Shown here: positions 18,288 through 28,436 of the stretch, one piece after another
How the letters are laid out: every line of letters begins with the position of its first letter
Numbering within the stretch: the stretch's first letter is position 1
Assembly (NCBI RefSeq): GCF_014145395.1
Contig: NZ_JACHTE010000005.1
Coordinates: 1-64,000, forward strand
Reading direction: 5' to 3'
Length of the DNA: 64,000 bases
From: Marilutibacter penaei
GTDB lineage: Bacteria > Pseudomonadota > Gammaproteobacteria > Xanthomonadales > Xanthomonadaceae
Made by a program: the position numbers and the translations under genes
The notes under the pieces: generated by a model
The model's input: only the letters and a program-made list of their open reading frames with translations
The model's database searches: none
What the model was told of the DNA's origin: nothing

Positions 18288-18761
18288 ATGAAGTTGGCCT
18301 GGATCCTCTGGTTGGCCTCCGTCCTACCGCCCAGCACCGCCGATTCGCTCTGCCTGAGCGCCACGCTGTACCTCGAAGCCCGCGACCAGTCGGTCACCGG
18401 CCAGCAGGCCGTCGCCGAGGTGGCCCTGCGCCGCCGCGACAGCGGCCTGTGGGGCGACAGCCTGTGCGAGGTGGTGACCGCCCGCAAACAGTTCGCGCCC
18501 ACCATCGTGTCCCCGAACACGCGCCTCAGCAACGTGGACGCCTGGGGTGAGGCCGTCACGGTCGCCCTCGAGGCCGAACGCAACTGGGCGCTGCCTGCCG
18601 GCGAGCGCCGCGAAGTCGTGCCCGGGGCGAGCCACTTCCTGGCCCACAACATCGCCAGCCCAAGCTGGCGGAATGCCTACCAGGTCGCGCGCATCGGCGA
18701 CCATACCTTCCTGCAGGTGCAGAAGCTCAAGCCGCGCACCCCGGCGCCACCCGCCACCTGA
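18288..18761 (+). CDS. SleB-like cell wall hydrolase domain protein, exported
   Basis: This is probably a periplasmic peptidoglycan hydrolase of the Hydrolase_2 (SleB) family. The 157-residue protein has an N-terminal signal-like segment (MKLAWILWLASVLPPSTA). A single domain follows, with hallmark phrases LSATLYLEARDQSVTGQQAV (catalytic glutamate in LEAR), LCEVV, QFAP, GASHFLAHN and IGDHTFLQV. Family members often carry a separate peptidoglycan-binding domain; none is present here. The ATG at 18288 begins the signal segment. It stands alone, followed by a convergent ion-channel gene. Domain assignment is from motif recognition only. Confidence 0.8.
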   Translation: MKLAWILWLASVLPPSTADSLCLSATLYLEARDQSVTGQQAVAEVALRRRDSGLWGDSLCEVVTARKQFAPTIVSPNTRLSNVDAWGEAVTVALEAERNWALPAGERREVVPGASHFLAHNIASPSWRNAYQVARIGDHTFLQVQKLKPRTPAPPAT

Positions 18762-18844
18762 TCCCGGGTGCCATCCGCGACGCCGAACGGGCCAGCCAAG
18801 TGCTGGCCCGTCTTCGTTGAGGCCCGTGCAATGGGCCGCGGCGT

Positions 18845-19315
18845 TCAACGCCGTCGATCGACCCCGTGGTTGTCCTTCCAGTACTGCGTCATCTCCAGGT
18901 AGGTGAACGACGCTGACCAGGTGATCAGCATCAGGCCCACCAGCGCCTCGGTCCCCGCCAGCAGGCGGATCGGGCCCATCGGCACCATGTCGCCGAAGCC
19001 GACGGTCGTATAGACCATCGCGGAGAAGTAGATCGAGTCGAACAGGTTGTGCGGGTGCATGCCGTCGACTTGCCCGACCCCCGCGTAGCCCAGCAGCAGG
19101 TAGTACGCGAGGCCGAAGACCCAGATCTCGAAGACATGCAGCGCCAGCAGCCACAGGTTGGCGACCACCAGCCTGCGCCTCCCCGCCCCTTCCGCGTGGC
19201 GGCTGTTGTACAGCGCGATCCGGCTGAGCACCTCGTAATGGCAGAGGATGACGATGCCGACCGCGGCCAACGTCGCGGCCACGATCATCAGGTTGGTGGG
19301 CCAGTCGTCGTACAT
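18845..19315 (-). CDS. Two-pore-helix type potassium channel family protein
   Basis: This is a small inner-membrane ion channel of 156 residues. Hydrophobic segments cover about residues 8-26, 52-78 and 116-140. Between the last two is a pore loop with the selectivity filter TTVGFGD at residues 103-109, the potassium-channel signature. No C-terminal nucleotide-binding (RCK) domain is present, so gating by NAD or similar ligands is not indicated. The open frame extends upstream through the prpC terminator. The ATG at 19315 (MYDDWPTNL) is the sensible start. The SleB-like gene is convergent with it. Confidence 0.85.
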   Translation of the reverse strand: MYDDWPTNLMIVAATLAAVGIVILCHYEVLSRIALYNSRHAEGAGRRRLVVANLWLLALHVFEIWVFGLAYYLLLGYAGVGQVDGMHPHNLFDSIYFSAMVYTTVGFGDMVPMGPIRLLAGTEALVGLMLITWSASFTYLEMTQYWKDNHGVDRRR

Positions 19316-19336
19316 GCATCCGCTCCCGCCGGAAAA

Positions 19337-19361
19337 GGAAAGGCCCGGCATGCCGGGCCTT
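19337..19361 (-). terminator. Terminator of prpC
   Basis: The perfect palindrome AAGGCCCGGCA / TGCCGGGCCTT (19340-19361) is followed on the minus strand by TCCTTTTCC, 21 bp after the prpC stop. Confidence 0.8.
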
Positions 19362-19382
19362 CCTTCGATCCACGTTGCGCGA

Positions 19383-20537
19383 TCAGCGCTTGTCGATCGC
19401 CACGTAGTCGCGATCCTCGGGACCGGTGTAGTTCGCACTCGGCCGGATGATCTTGCCATCCTCGCGCTGTTCGATCACGTGGGCGCTCCAGCCGGTGGTG
19501 CGGGCGATCACGAACAGCGGGGTGAACATCGGCGTCGGGATGCCCATCATGTGGTAGGCCGATGCGCTGTACCAGTCGAGGTTCGGGAACATCTTCTTGG
19601 TGTCCATCATCAGCGTCTCGATGCGCTCGGACACGTCGAACAGCGTCGTGTTGCCCCCGTCCGTGCACAGCGCGCGGCTGATCTCCTTGATGATCGGGTT
19701 GCGCGGGTCGCCGATCGTGTACACCGGGTGGCCGAAGCCGATGATGATCTCCTTGCGCTCCATGCGCGCGCGGATGTCGGCCTCGGCCTCGTCGGCGCTG
19801 TTGTAGCGGCTGATGATGTCCATCGCCACTTCGTTCGCGCCGCCGTGCTTGGGGCCGCGCAGCGCGCCGATCGCACCGGTGATGCACGAGTGCAGGTCGG
19901 AGCCGGTGCCGGCGATCACGCGCGCGGTGAACGTCGAGGCGTTGAACTCGTGCTCGGCATAGAGGATCAGCGACTTGTCCAGCGAGTCCGCGTGCAGTGC
20001 GCTCGGCGGCTCGCCGTGCAGCAGGTGGAGGAAGTGCGCGGCGACGCTGTCATCGTCGGTCTCGACCTCGATCCGGCGGCCATTGCGGGTGAAGTGCCAC
20101 CAGTACAGCAGCATCGAACCGAAACTTGCGATCAACGTGTCGGCGATGTCACGGGCTTCCGCTGGCGGATGGCCATCGCGTTCCGGCAGCACGGTGCCGA
20201 GCACTGAACAACCGGTGCGCAGTACGTCCATCGGGTGCGCGTTGGCCGGCACCAGTTCGAGGGCTTCCGAGACGATCGCCGGCAGGCCACGCAGCCGTTT
20301 CAATTTGGCCTTGTAGGCCTTCAGCTGGGAGCTCGTGGGCAGCACGCCATGCACCAGCAGGTGGGCGACTTCCTCGAAGCTCGACTTCGTCGCCAGGTCA
20401 TGGATGTCGTAGCCGCGGTAGTGCAGGTCGTTGCCGCTGCGACCCACGGTGCACAGTGCGGTGTTGCCGGCGGCGGTGCCGCTCAGGGCAACGGACTTCT
20501 TCGGCTTGGGCTTGGCCGCTTGGGCGGTGTCGCTCAT
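19383..20537 (-). CDS. prpC: 2-methylcitrate synthase
   Basis: The enzyme condenses propionyl-CoA with oxaloacetate to 2-methylcitrate, the first step of the methylcitrate cycle. It has 384 residues. Citrate-synthase-fold catalytic residues are visible: His in GPKHGGANE, His in [11 protein letters not shown] and Asp in [11 protein letters not shown]. Its length, the absence of a GltA-type N-terminal domain and its location just after prpB favour PrpC over a citrate synthase, though such enzymes often have some citrate synthase activity. The start at 20537 is supported by AGGAG upstream. The 274-bp gap to prpB contains several perfect palindromes. Confidence 0.9.
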   Translation of the reverse strand: MSDTAQAAKPKPKKSVALSGTAAGNTALCTVGRSGNDLHYRGYDIHDLATKSSFEEVAHLLVHGVLPTSSQLKAYKAKLKRLRGLPAIVSEALELVPANAHPMDVLRTGCSVLGTVLPERDGHPPAEARDIADTLIASFGSMLLYWWHFTRNGRRIEVETDDDSVAAHFLHLLHGEPPSALHADSLDKSLILYAEHEFNASTFTARVIAGTGSDLHSCITGAIGALRGPKHGGANEVAMDIISRYNSADEAEADIRARMERKEIIIGFGHPVYTIGDPRNPIIKEISRALCTDGGNTTLFDVSERIETLMMDTKKMFPNLDWYSASAYHMMGIPTPMFTPLFVIARTTGWSAHVIEQREDGKIIRPSANYTGPEDRDYVAIDKR

Positions 20538-20579
20538 GTGTATTCTCCTGCGGGAATTCGTGGGATGGACCAGGGTCCG

Positions 20580-20595
20580 GGACGGTCGACCGTCC
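20580..20595. promoter_or_regulatory. 16-bp perfect palindrome upstream of prpC, candidate operator
   Basis: The perfect palindrome GGACGGTCGACCGTCC is centred about 50 bp before the prpC start. No regulator gene is nearby, so a function as operator is inferred only from position and symmetry. Confidence 0.4.
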
Positions 20596-20662
20596 GGCCT
20601 GCGCCTGGCCGCTGCGTGCGGGGCCACGCGTTGTCATAGATCGACAGCACACTGGCCTGGAG

Positions 20663-20718
20663 GCGACCGCGGGCGGTCGCGACGGTCGTGGCGCGCCGGA
20701 TCGCGCGCGCCACGACCG
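20663..20718. repeat. Two adjacent stem-loops in the prpB-prpC gap
   Basis: A 7-bp stem GCGACCG / CGGTCGC lies at 20663-20680. A 14-bp perfect stem, CGGTCGTGGCGCGC against its complement, lies at 20683-20718 with an 8-base loop. There is no T tract, so they may be RNA processing or stability hairpins rather than a terminator. They share the GGTCG/CGACC word with the 20580-20595 palindrome. Confidence 0.6.
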
Positions 20719-20811
20719 ATGGGCAACGGGACGTGCCGGCGGAGGCCGATGCAGGGGGTCCGCAAGGCGGGCATCTGTTCGCTCCGTCGGCCGACCATTC
20801 CGCCATGATCG

Positions 20812-21699
20812 TCAGGACTTGCCGCGCGCGAACAGCGCGTCGAGCTTGTCCTCGTAGGCGTGGTAGCCGAGGAAATCGTACAGCTCGGCCCGCGTCTGCA
20901 GCGTGTCGATGATGCCCTTCTGCGTGCCTTCGCGGCGGACGGTCTCGTAGAAGTGCAGCGCCGCCTTGTTCATCGCCCGGTAGGCGCCGCAGCAGTACAG
21001 CGCGATGTCGACACCTGCCTCGCGGAGCTCATCCGTCGTGAAGAACGGGGTGGAACCGAACTCGGTCAGGTTGGCCAGGATCGGCACCTTCACCGCGGCC
21101 TTGAACTTCCGGTAGTCGTCCAGCGATTTCATCGCCTCGGGGAAGATCATGTCAGCACCCGCTTCGACGTAGGCCACCGCGCGTTCGATCGCGCTGTCCA
21201 GGCCCTCGGTCGCCGCGGCATCGGTACGCGCCATGATCACGAAGCCGTCGTCGGTACGGGCATCGACGGCGGCCTTCACGCGGTCGACCATCTCGCCGGT
21301 CGGCACCACTTCCTTGCCCGGCCGGTGGCCACAACGCTTCTGGCCGACCTGGTCCTCCATGTGGACCGCGGCGACTCCGACGTTGATGAAGGACCGGACC
21401 GTGCGCGCGATGTTGAACGCGCCGCCCCAGCCGGTGTCGATGTCGACCAGCAACGGCATGTCCGTGGCGTCGACGATGCGGCGTGCGTCGGTCAGGACAT
21501 CTTCCATCGTGCTGATGCCCAGGTCGGGCATGCCCAGCGAGTTGGCGGCGACGCCGCCGCCCGACAGGTACAGCGCCTTGTAGCCGGTGCGCCTGGCCAT
21601 CAGGCCGGCGTAAGCGGTGATGGCGCCCATCACCTGCAACGGGGACTCTTCGGCGACGGCGGCGCGGAAACGGGCGCCGCGGGACGGTGCGTGGCTCAT
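20812..21699 (-). CDS. prpB: 2-methylisocitrate lyase
   Basis: The enzyme splits 2-methylisocitrate to pyruvate and succinate, the last step of the methylcitrate cycle. The 295-residue PEP-mutase-fold protein has the catalytic cysteine loop [12 protein letters not shown]. Substrate- and magnesium-binding phrases [24 protein letters not shown] and [12 protein letters not shown] are present. The upstream in-frame extension overlaps the rluA region and is not family-like, so the start [12 protein letters not shown] at 21699 is used. A GAGGAGATGCC-type ribosome site precedes it. It is transcribed ahead of prpC with a 274-bp gap. acnD, prpF and prpR are not nearby. Confidence 0.94.
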   Translation of the reverse strand: MSHAPSRGARFRAAVAEESPLQVMGAITAYAGLMARRTGYKALYLSGGGVAANSLGMPDLGISTMEDVLTDARRIVDATDMPLLVDIDTGWGGAFNIARTVRSFINVGVAAVHMEDQVGQKRCGHRPGKEVVPTGEMVDRVKAAVDARTDDGFVIMARTDAAATEGLDSAIERAVAYVEAGADMIFPEAMKSLDDYRKFKAAVKVPILANLTEFGSTPFFTTDELREAGVDIALYCCGAYRAMNKAALHFYETVRREGTQKGIIDTLQTRAELYDFLGYHAYEDKLDALFARGKS

Positions 21700-21769
21700 G
21701 GCATCTCCTCGTGGACCCAGCATTCTAGCCGACGCGACCCGGCGGGCCCCGTGCCTTTCGCTGGCCCGC

Positions 21770-22387
21770 TCAGAATGGGGGCCGGCTTTCGAATGCCACC
21801 GGGTTGCCGTTCGCCGGATGCAGGAAGGCCAGCCGAGATGCGTGCAGCAGGACGCGCGCACGGGGCTCCGCTCCGTAGAGCGTATCGCCCTGGATCGGGT
21901 GCCCGATGCTGGCCAGGTGGAGCCTGAGCTGGTGACTGCGACCGGTGACTGGCTGGAGCGCGAGGCGGGTCGAGCCGGCGTGTCGCTCCAGGACGCGCCA
22001 GCGCGTCAACGAAGGTTTACCGACCTCATGGTCGACCTTCTGCTTTGGACGGTTCGGCCAGTCGCAGATGAGGGGAAGCGCGATCTCGCCGGCGTCCCCT
22101 TCGATCTCACCTTCGACCACCGCCACGTAATCCTTGCAGACCTCGCGGCGTTCGAACATCCCGGCGAGTGCACGCTGCATGTCCTTGCCGATCGCATGGA
22201 CCATCAGCCCGCTGGTCACCTGGTCCAGCCGATGCACCGTCAACGCATCGGGATGGATCGCCTGCAGGCGCGAGACCACGCAGTCCCGGTTCTCCGGCAG
22301 GCGACCCGGTACCGACAACAATCCCGCGGGCTTGTCGACGATGAGGAGATGCGCATCGGCATGGATCAGGTCGATCGACATGGACAT
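21770..22387 (-). CDS. rluA: RluA-type pseudouridine synthase
   Basis: The enzyme makes pseudouridine in 23S rRNA (position 746) and tRNA (position 32) in Escherichia coli. The 205-residue protein has the nucleophile Asp55 in [14 protein letters not shown]. The phrases [29 protein letters not shown] and ITGRSHQL-like [11 protein letters not shown] are close to Escherichia coli RluA. It lacks an S4 domain, as RluA does. Two in-frame ATGs (22387 and 22381) are possible. It lies in a minus-strand run with the DUF2501 gene upstream and prpB downstream. Confidence 0.9.
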   Translation of the reverse strand: MSMSIDLIHADAHLLIVDKPAGLLSVPGRLPENRDCVVSRLQAIHPDALTVHRLDQVTSGLMVHAIGKDMQRALAGMFERREVCKDYVAVVEGEIEGDAGEIALPLICDWPNRPKQKVDHEVGKPSLTRWRVLERHAGSTRLALQPVTGRSHQLRLHLASIGHPIQGDTLYGAEPRARVLLHASRLAFLHPANGNPVAFESRPPF

Positions 22388-22430
22388 CCATTGCGGACCG
22401 GGCCCATGGGATCTGCGCCACCCAGTCGTA

Positions 22431-22784
22431 TCAGATCAGTGAACCCGCCGCGCCTAGCACCTGCTGGCACGCCTTGCGGCGCACGTCACTGGTCGCACCC
22501 TTGAGGTCGAAGGTCTTGCCGTCGCTGCCGGTCAGCAGGCCACCTTCGCCCTTGTCGAAACCGCCCTGCCCCGGCACCTTCTCCAGCAACCGGTCCTTCA
22601 CGCCGGACACGGCATCGGCACTGAGGTAATTGTTCTTGACGCAGTATTCCAGGGTGCCCGCGATATTGCCGGCCACGCTGGAGTCGAGCACGGGCAGGAC
22701 CAGGGCCGCTGCCGGCACCGACGAAGCACAACCGCTGCCGGCCAGGACCGCCAGCGCCAGGAGCCCGGGGAGATGAACCTTCAT
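22431..22784 (-). CDS. DUF2501 (YjjA-like) exported protein
   Basis: Function unknown. The 117-residue protein has an N-terminal signal (KVHLPGLLALAVLAGSGCAS). AGSGC could serve as a lipobox, making it a lipoprotein. The phrases GNIAGTLEYCVKNNYLS and VKDRLLEKV, and the C-terminal ACQQVLGAAGSLI, are typical of DUF2501, represented by Escherichia coli YjjA. The ATG at 22784 is preferred over one six codons upstream because GGAGGA lies about 7 bases before it. Confidence 0.8.
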   Translation of the reverse strand: MKVHLPGLLALAVLAGSGCASSVPAAALVLPVLDSSVAGNIAGTLEYCVKNNYLSADAVSGVKDRLLEKVPGQGGFDKGEGGLLTGSDGKTFDLKGATSDVRRKACQQVLGAAGSLI

Positions 22785-22863
22785 GCCTGCTTCCTCCATC
22801 AAAGGGAAGCGGCAGCCTAGCCATCGCCATGTTCAGGCCGGGTCAACTCCCGGCCCGGGCGGC

Positions 22864-22890
22864 AGGACGCCGGCACCGGGCCGGCATCCT
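22864..22890 (-). terminator. Candidate mdh terminator hairpin
   Basis: An 11-bp stem (one G-U pair) AGGATGCCGGC / GCCGGCGTCCT with loop CCGGT lies 24 bp after the mdh stop. The tail is GC-rich, so termination would be inefficient or factor-assisted. Confidence 0.5.
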
Positions 22891-22913
22891 CGCCTCGAAA
22901 CAACCTGAAGCGA

Positions 22914-23900
22914 TCAGCCCAGCAGGTGCGCGACGCCCGAACGCTCTTCTTCCAGCTCGGCCAGGGTCTTGTCCATCGCGGCCCGGCTGAAGTCGTCGAC
23001 CGGCAGGCCTTCGATGCGGGTGTACTCGCCATTGGCGCAGGTCACCGGCACGCCGTAGATCACGCCCTCCGGGATGCCGTAGCTGCCATCGGACGGCACG
23101 CCCATCGTCACCCACTTGTCGCCGGTGCCCAGCACCCAGTCGCGGATGTGGTCGATGGCGGCATTGGCGGCCGAAGCAGCCGACGACAGGCCACGCGCCT
23201 CGATGATCGCGGCGCCACGCTTGCCGACCTGCGGGATGAACGTGTTGGCGTTCCACTCGGCGTCGTTGATCTTGTCCTTGAGCGACTCGCCCTTGACCGT
23301 CGCGAAGCGGTAGTCCGGGTACATGGTCGGGCTGTGGTTGCCCCACACGACCAGCTTCTCGATGTCGCCGACGGCCACGCCGGCCTTGTTGGCCAGCTGC
23401 GACAGCGCGCGGTTGTGGTCCAGGCGCAGCATCGCGGTGAAGTTCTTCGCCGGCAGGTCGGGCGCCGACTTCATCGCGATGTAGGCATTGGTGTTGGCCG
23501 GGTTGCCGACCACCAGCACCTTGACGTCGCGGCTGGCGACCTTGTTCAGGGCCGCGCCCTGCGCAGTGAAGATCTTGGCGTTCTCGAGCAGCAGGTCCTT
23601 GCGCTCCATGCCCGGGCCGCGCGGACGCGCACCGACCAGCAGGGCGACGTCGGCGTCCTTGAACGCGACCTCGGCGTCATCGGTGCCGACCATGCCGGCG
23701 AGCAGCGGGAACGCGCAGTCCTCGAGCTCCATCATCACGCCCTTCAGCGCGGCCTGGGCCTTTTCCATCGGCAGCTCGAGCAGCTGCAGGATCACCGGCT
23801 GGTCCTTGCCCAGCATCTCGCCGGACGCAATGCGGAACAGCAGGGAGTAGCCGATCTGGCCGGCAGCACCGGTGACGGCAACGCGGACGGGAGTCTTCAT
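22914..23900 (-). CDS. mdh: Malate dehydrogenase
   Basis: The enzyme interconverts malate and oxaloacetate with NAD in the TCA cycle. It has 328 residues and belongs to the cytosolic-type family common in Xanthomonadaceae and Burkholderiales rather than the 312-residue enterobacterial form. Visible motifs are the NAD-binding [15 protein letters not shown], the substrate loop [16 protein letters not shown] (substrate-binding arginines) and catalytic histidine in [13 protein letters not shown]. It lies between the glutaredoxin-like gene and the DUF2501 gene on the minus strand. Confidence 0.96.
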   Translation of the reverse strand: MKTPVRVAVTGAAGQIGYSLLFRIASGEMLGKDQPVILQLLELPMEKAQAALKGVMMELEDCAFPLLAGMVGTDDAEVAFKDADVALLVGARPRGPGMERKDLLLENAKIFTAQGAALNKVASRDVKVLVVGNPANTNAYIAMKSAPDLPAKNFTAMLRLDHNRALSQLANKAGVAVGDIEKLVVWGNHSPTMYPDYRFATVKGESLKDKINDAEWNANTFIPQVGKRGAAIIEARGLSSAASAANAAIDHIRDWVLGTGDKWVTMGVPSDGSYGIPEGVIYGVPVTCANGEYTRIEGLPVDDFSRAAMDKTLAELEEERSGVAHLLG

Positions 23901-23951
23901 GGGGAATTCCTTGCGTTGGGACGGGGTTGGGGAGGCGGCTGCCGCGGCGGC

Positions 23952-24311
23952 TCAGAAGCTGACGCGGTAACCAAGCGGTTCAAGCCTGTCCTGCAGGCCC
24001 TGGGTGTCGTAGCCACGGATGACGTCCTGGCCGATCACCGTGGTCGGCACGCCACGCGCGCCAAGCGCATGCATCGCGCGCTGGCCGGCCTCCGTGTCGA
24101 CGTCGAGCACGCGATAGCGCACGTCGGCCAGTTCGAACGCCTTCTGCTGCTTGCGGCAATATCCGCACCATTCGGCGGCGAGCATCACGATGCGGCGCTC
24201 GCCGGTTTCGTTCCGTGGATCGTCCGGGTGCAGCGGTGCGGGCTCGCGGGGCCAGAGATGCCAGGCCCCGCCGACGAGCGCGACCACCAGCAGCAGATGG
24301 ACGACGCGCAT
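23952..24311 (-). CDS. Membrane-anchored glutaredoxin-like protein
   Basis: This is a thiol-redox protein of 119 residues. An N-terminal hydrophobic segment (residues 3-20) should anchor or export it. A glutaredoxin fold follows, with active site CGYC (Cys49, Cys52) in LAAEWCGYCRKQ. The cis-proline motif VPTTVIG and a GYD phrase near the C-terminus fit the fold. Typical glutaredoxins have CPYC; CGYC is used by several periplasmic relatives, so its partner may not be glutathione. It begins six bases after the aminotransferase stop and is probably co-transcribed with it. Confidence 0.85.
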   Translation of the reverse strand: MRVVHLLLVVALVGGAWHLWPREPAPLHPDDPRNETGERRIVMLAAEWCGYCRKQQKAFELADVRYRVLDVDTEAGQRAMHALGARGVPTTVIGQDVIRGYDTQGLQDRLEPLGYRVSF

Positions 24312-24317
24312 CGCGGC

Positions 24318-25523
24318 TCAGGCCAGTTCGTCGAAGAACTCGCGGATGCGCGCCATGCCGGGCGCCAGCTGCGGCGTCGGGCAGGTGTAGCTGATGCGCA
24401 TCGCACGCGGCTCGCCGAAGGCCGACCCGGGTACGCAGGCCACGCCCTTGGCCTCGAGCAGCACGCTGCAGAAGTCGACGTCGTTGGCGATCGCCTTGCC
24501 GGTCGGACCGTGCGTCCTGCCGAACGTGCAGCTGATGTCGGGGAACACGTAGAACGCACCCTGCGGACGCGGGCAGACCACGCCGGGGATCGAGGTCATC
24601 ACCTCCATCACCTGGTCGCGCTTGGCCTGGAACTCGGCGCACTTGCCTTCCGGCACGTCCTGCGGGCCGGTCAGCGCGGCCACCGCGGCGGCCGAGGTGA
24701 TCTCGGGGATGTTCGTGATGTGGTTCGAGTTGAGCGTCACCACGGCCTGCGCGACCGCCTCGGGACCGGCCATGAAACCGACGCGCCAGCCCGGCATGCC
24801 ATAGGTCTTGGACAGCGAGTCGACGAAGATCACCCGGTCCTTCAGTTCCGGCTTCGAATGCACGAAGTTGTGGTAACCCACGCCGTCGAACACCATCTTG
24901 TTGTAGATGTCGTCGGTGATGATCCAGGTGTCGGGATACTTCGCGATCACCTCCGCCAGCGCGTCGATCTCTTCGCGGGTATAGACCATGCCGGTCGGGT
25001 TCGACGGGTTGTTGAACAGGAACACGCGCGGCTTCTTCGCCAGCGCGGCATCCAGCTGGGCCGGCGTCAGCTTGTAGTCCTGCTCCGGCGGGCACGGCAG
25101 CAGCTCGACCTTGCAGTCGAGGATCTCGGCGATGTCGAGATAGCTGGTCCAGTACGGCGTCGGGAACGCAATCGTGTCGCCCTCGTCCAGCAGCGCCTCG
25201 CCCAGGTTGTAGAGGATGTGCTTGGCACCCACGCCGCTGGCGCAGTTCACCCGACCATAGCCGGTCAGGCCCAGCTTGCCGATGTGCTCGAGGAACGCAT
25301 CGATCATCGCGTCGGCGCCACGGTTGCTGCCGTACTGGCCGCTGTCATGCGAGAGCGCATTGCGCGCCGCCTCGTAGACATGCTCGCCCGGGAGGAAGTT
25401 GGGCACGCCGATCGAGAAGCTGATGATGTCGCGGCCTTCGGCTTTCAGGCGCTTGGCCTTCTCGGCGATCTGCATGATCGCGCTGGGCTTGGCGCGGCCG
25501 ATCCGGCGGGCGAGCTGGGGCAT
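24318..25523 (-). CDS. Aspartate-type PLP-dependent aminotransferase (class I/II)
   Basis: This cytosolic transaminase probably acts on aspartate or related amino acids. The 401-residue protein has the PLP lysine in VDSLSKTYGMPGWRVGF. NNPSNPTGMVYT and IITDDIYNKMVF are contacts for the cofactor ring, and RISYTCP contains the carboxylate-binding arginine. It resembles the group Ib aspartate and prephenate aminotransferases, but specificity is not certain. The open frame runs upstream to 25790 through the ppi terminator. The ATG at 25523 (MPQLARRIGRAKPS) gives the family N-terminus. The glutaredoxin-like gene follows directly. Confidence 0.9.
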   Translation of the reverse strand: MPQLARRIGRAKPSAIMQIAEKAKRLKAEGRDIISFSIGVPNFLPGEHVYEAARNALSHDSGQYGSNRGADAMIDAFLEHIGKLGLTGYGRVNCASGVGAKHILYNLGEALLDEGDTIAFPTPYWTSYLDIAEILDCKVELLPCPPEQDYKLTPAQLDAALAKKPRVFLFNNPSNPTGMVYTREEIDALAEVIAKYPDTWIITDDIYNKMVFDGVGYHNFVHSKPELKDRVIFVDSLSKTYGMPGWRVGFMAGPEAVAQAVVTLNSNHITNIPEITSAAAVAALTGPQDVPEGKCAEFQAKRDQVMEVMTSIPGVVCPRPQGAFYVFPDISCTFGRTHGPTGKAIANDVDFCSVLLEAKGVACVPGSAFGEPRAMRISYTCPTPQLAPGMARIREFFDELA

Positions 25524-25709
25524 CGCAGGGAACCTCTGGTCAGGATGGACAGGGGGAGTGCGGGCCCGACGGAGCGTTCCTTTCATCCCCGGGGCCGCGC
25601 TGGAGCTTAGCCCCGTGATGGTATCACGCACCCCGCAGGGGCCCTGTTCGCACCCGCCGCCTGGAACCGAAGGCCATGCATGGCGGAGGCTCTCCGTGGC
25701 CACGGACGT

Positions 25710-25736
25710 AAAAAACCCCGGGACGGGCCCGGGGCT
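25710..25736 (-). terminator. Intrinsic terminator of the cyclophilin gene
   Basis: On the minus strand, CCCCGGG-CCCGT-CCCGGGG is followed by TTTTTT. This is one of the clearest intrinsic terminators in the window, 30 bp after the stop. Confidence 0.92.
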
Positions 25737-25765
25737 TGGGGTGCAGGCTTCGCTGGCGCGGGAGC

Positions 25766-26260
25766 TCAGGCGTCGAGCGTCCGGTTCCATTCAGCGACGC
25801 GATCCGACTTGGCGGCAAGCAGCGGGGCGGCATCGCCTTCGATCTTCACCGAGCGGATCTCGTCGCCCTGCTGGATCTTGTCGACGACCTCGATGCCCTC
25901 CACCACCTTGCCGAACACGGTGTGCTTGCCGTCCAGCCACGGGCAGGGCACGTGGGTGATGAAGAACTGGCTGCCGTTGGTGCCTGGGCCGGCGTTGGCC
26001 ATCGACAGGACGCCGCGTTCATGCTGCAGGCCGTTCTCGGTCTCGTCCTCGAAACGATAGCCCGGCCCCCCGGTGCCGGTCCCCTGGGGGCAGCCGCCCT
26101 GGACCATGAAGTCCGGGATCACGCGATGGAAGGTCAGGCCGTCGTAGAACCCGCGGTGCACGAGGTTCACGAAGCTGGCGACGGTCAGCGGCGCCTTGTC
26201 GGCGGCCAGTTCCACGCGGACGGGGCCGCGGTCGGTGTCGAAGGTGGCGATCAGGCTCAT
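25766..26260 (-). CDS. Cyclophilin-type peptidyl-prolyl cis-trans isomerase, cytosolic
   Basis: The enzyme catalyses proline isomerisation during protein folding. The 164-residue protein consists of a single cyclophilin domain with no signal peptide, like PpiB. The active-site arginine is in [16 protein letters not shown]. The phrases [30 protein letters not shown] and [14 protein letters not shown] are characteristic. The ATG at 26260 (MSLIATFDT) is the family start; the longer upstream frame is not conserved. It diverges from bipA. Confidence 0.94.
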   Translation of the reverse strand: MSLIATFDTDRGPVRVELAADKAPLTVASFVNLVHRGFYDGLTFHRVIPDFMVQGGCPQGTGTGGPGYRFEDETENGLQHERGVLSMANAGPGTNGSQFFITHVPCPWLDGKHTVFGKVVEGIEVVDKIQQGDEIRSVKIEGDAAPLLAAKSDRVAEWNRTLDA

Positions 26261-26413
26261 GGATACGGCTCCTGTGGGGGATGACCGGGCCCGGGGCCCG
26301 GCAAAACGTCGTCGCATCCACTGGACGAACGGCCAGATGAACGCGGGGCGGCCAAGGATAGCGCAGCGGGGCTGAAATCGGCGCATTGGCCCCGCTCGAG
26401 CGGCCAGACCCGG

Positions 26414-26419
26414 TATAAT
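26414..26419 (+). promoter_or_regulatory. Candidate -10 box for bipA
   Basis: A perfect TATAAT lies 49 bp before the bipA start. No good -35 hexamer is found at standard spacing. Confidence 0.4.
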
Positions 26420-26468
26420 GGCCGGCTTCCCTCCGCGAACCTGGCGCCTTAGTCGGTGCCCTCCCCGC

Positions 26469-28310
<1,842 letters not shown>

Positions 28311-28436
28311 TCCGGGGCGGGCCTGCCGCGTGGCAGTCCGCACCGACCGCTCGTGCCATCGGCCGCCCCAGGGCGGCCGATGCCGTTTCCGGATGACCTA
28401 AGCTTCCCCGAGCCATCCGCGATCGGGGAGTCGCCC

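Noticed and set aside
20538-20811. Possible small gene between prpB and prpC
   Set aside because: Short frames exist, but none has a start with a ribosome site or a conserved-looking product. Palindromes dominate the region.
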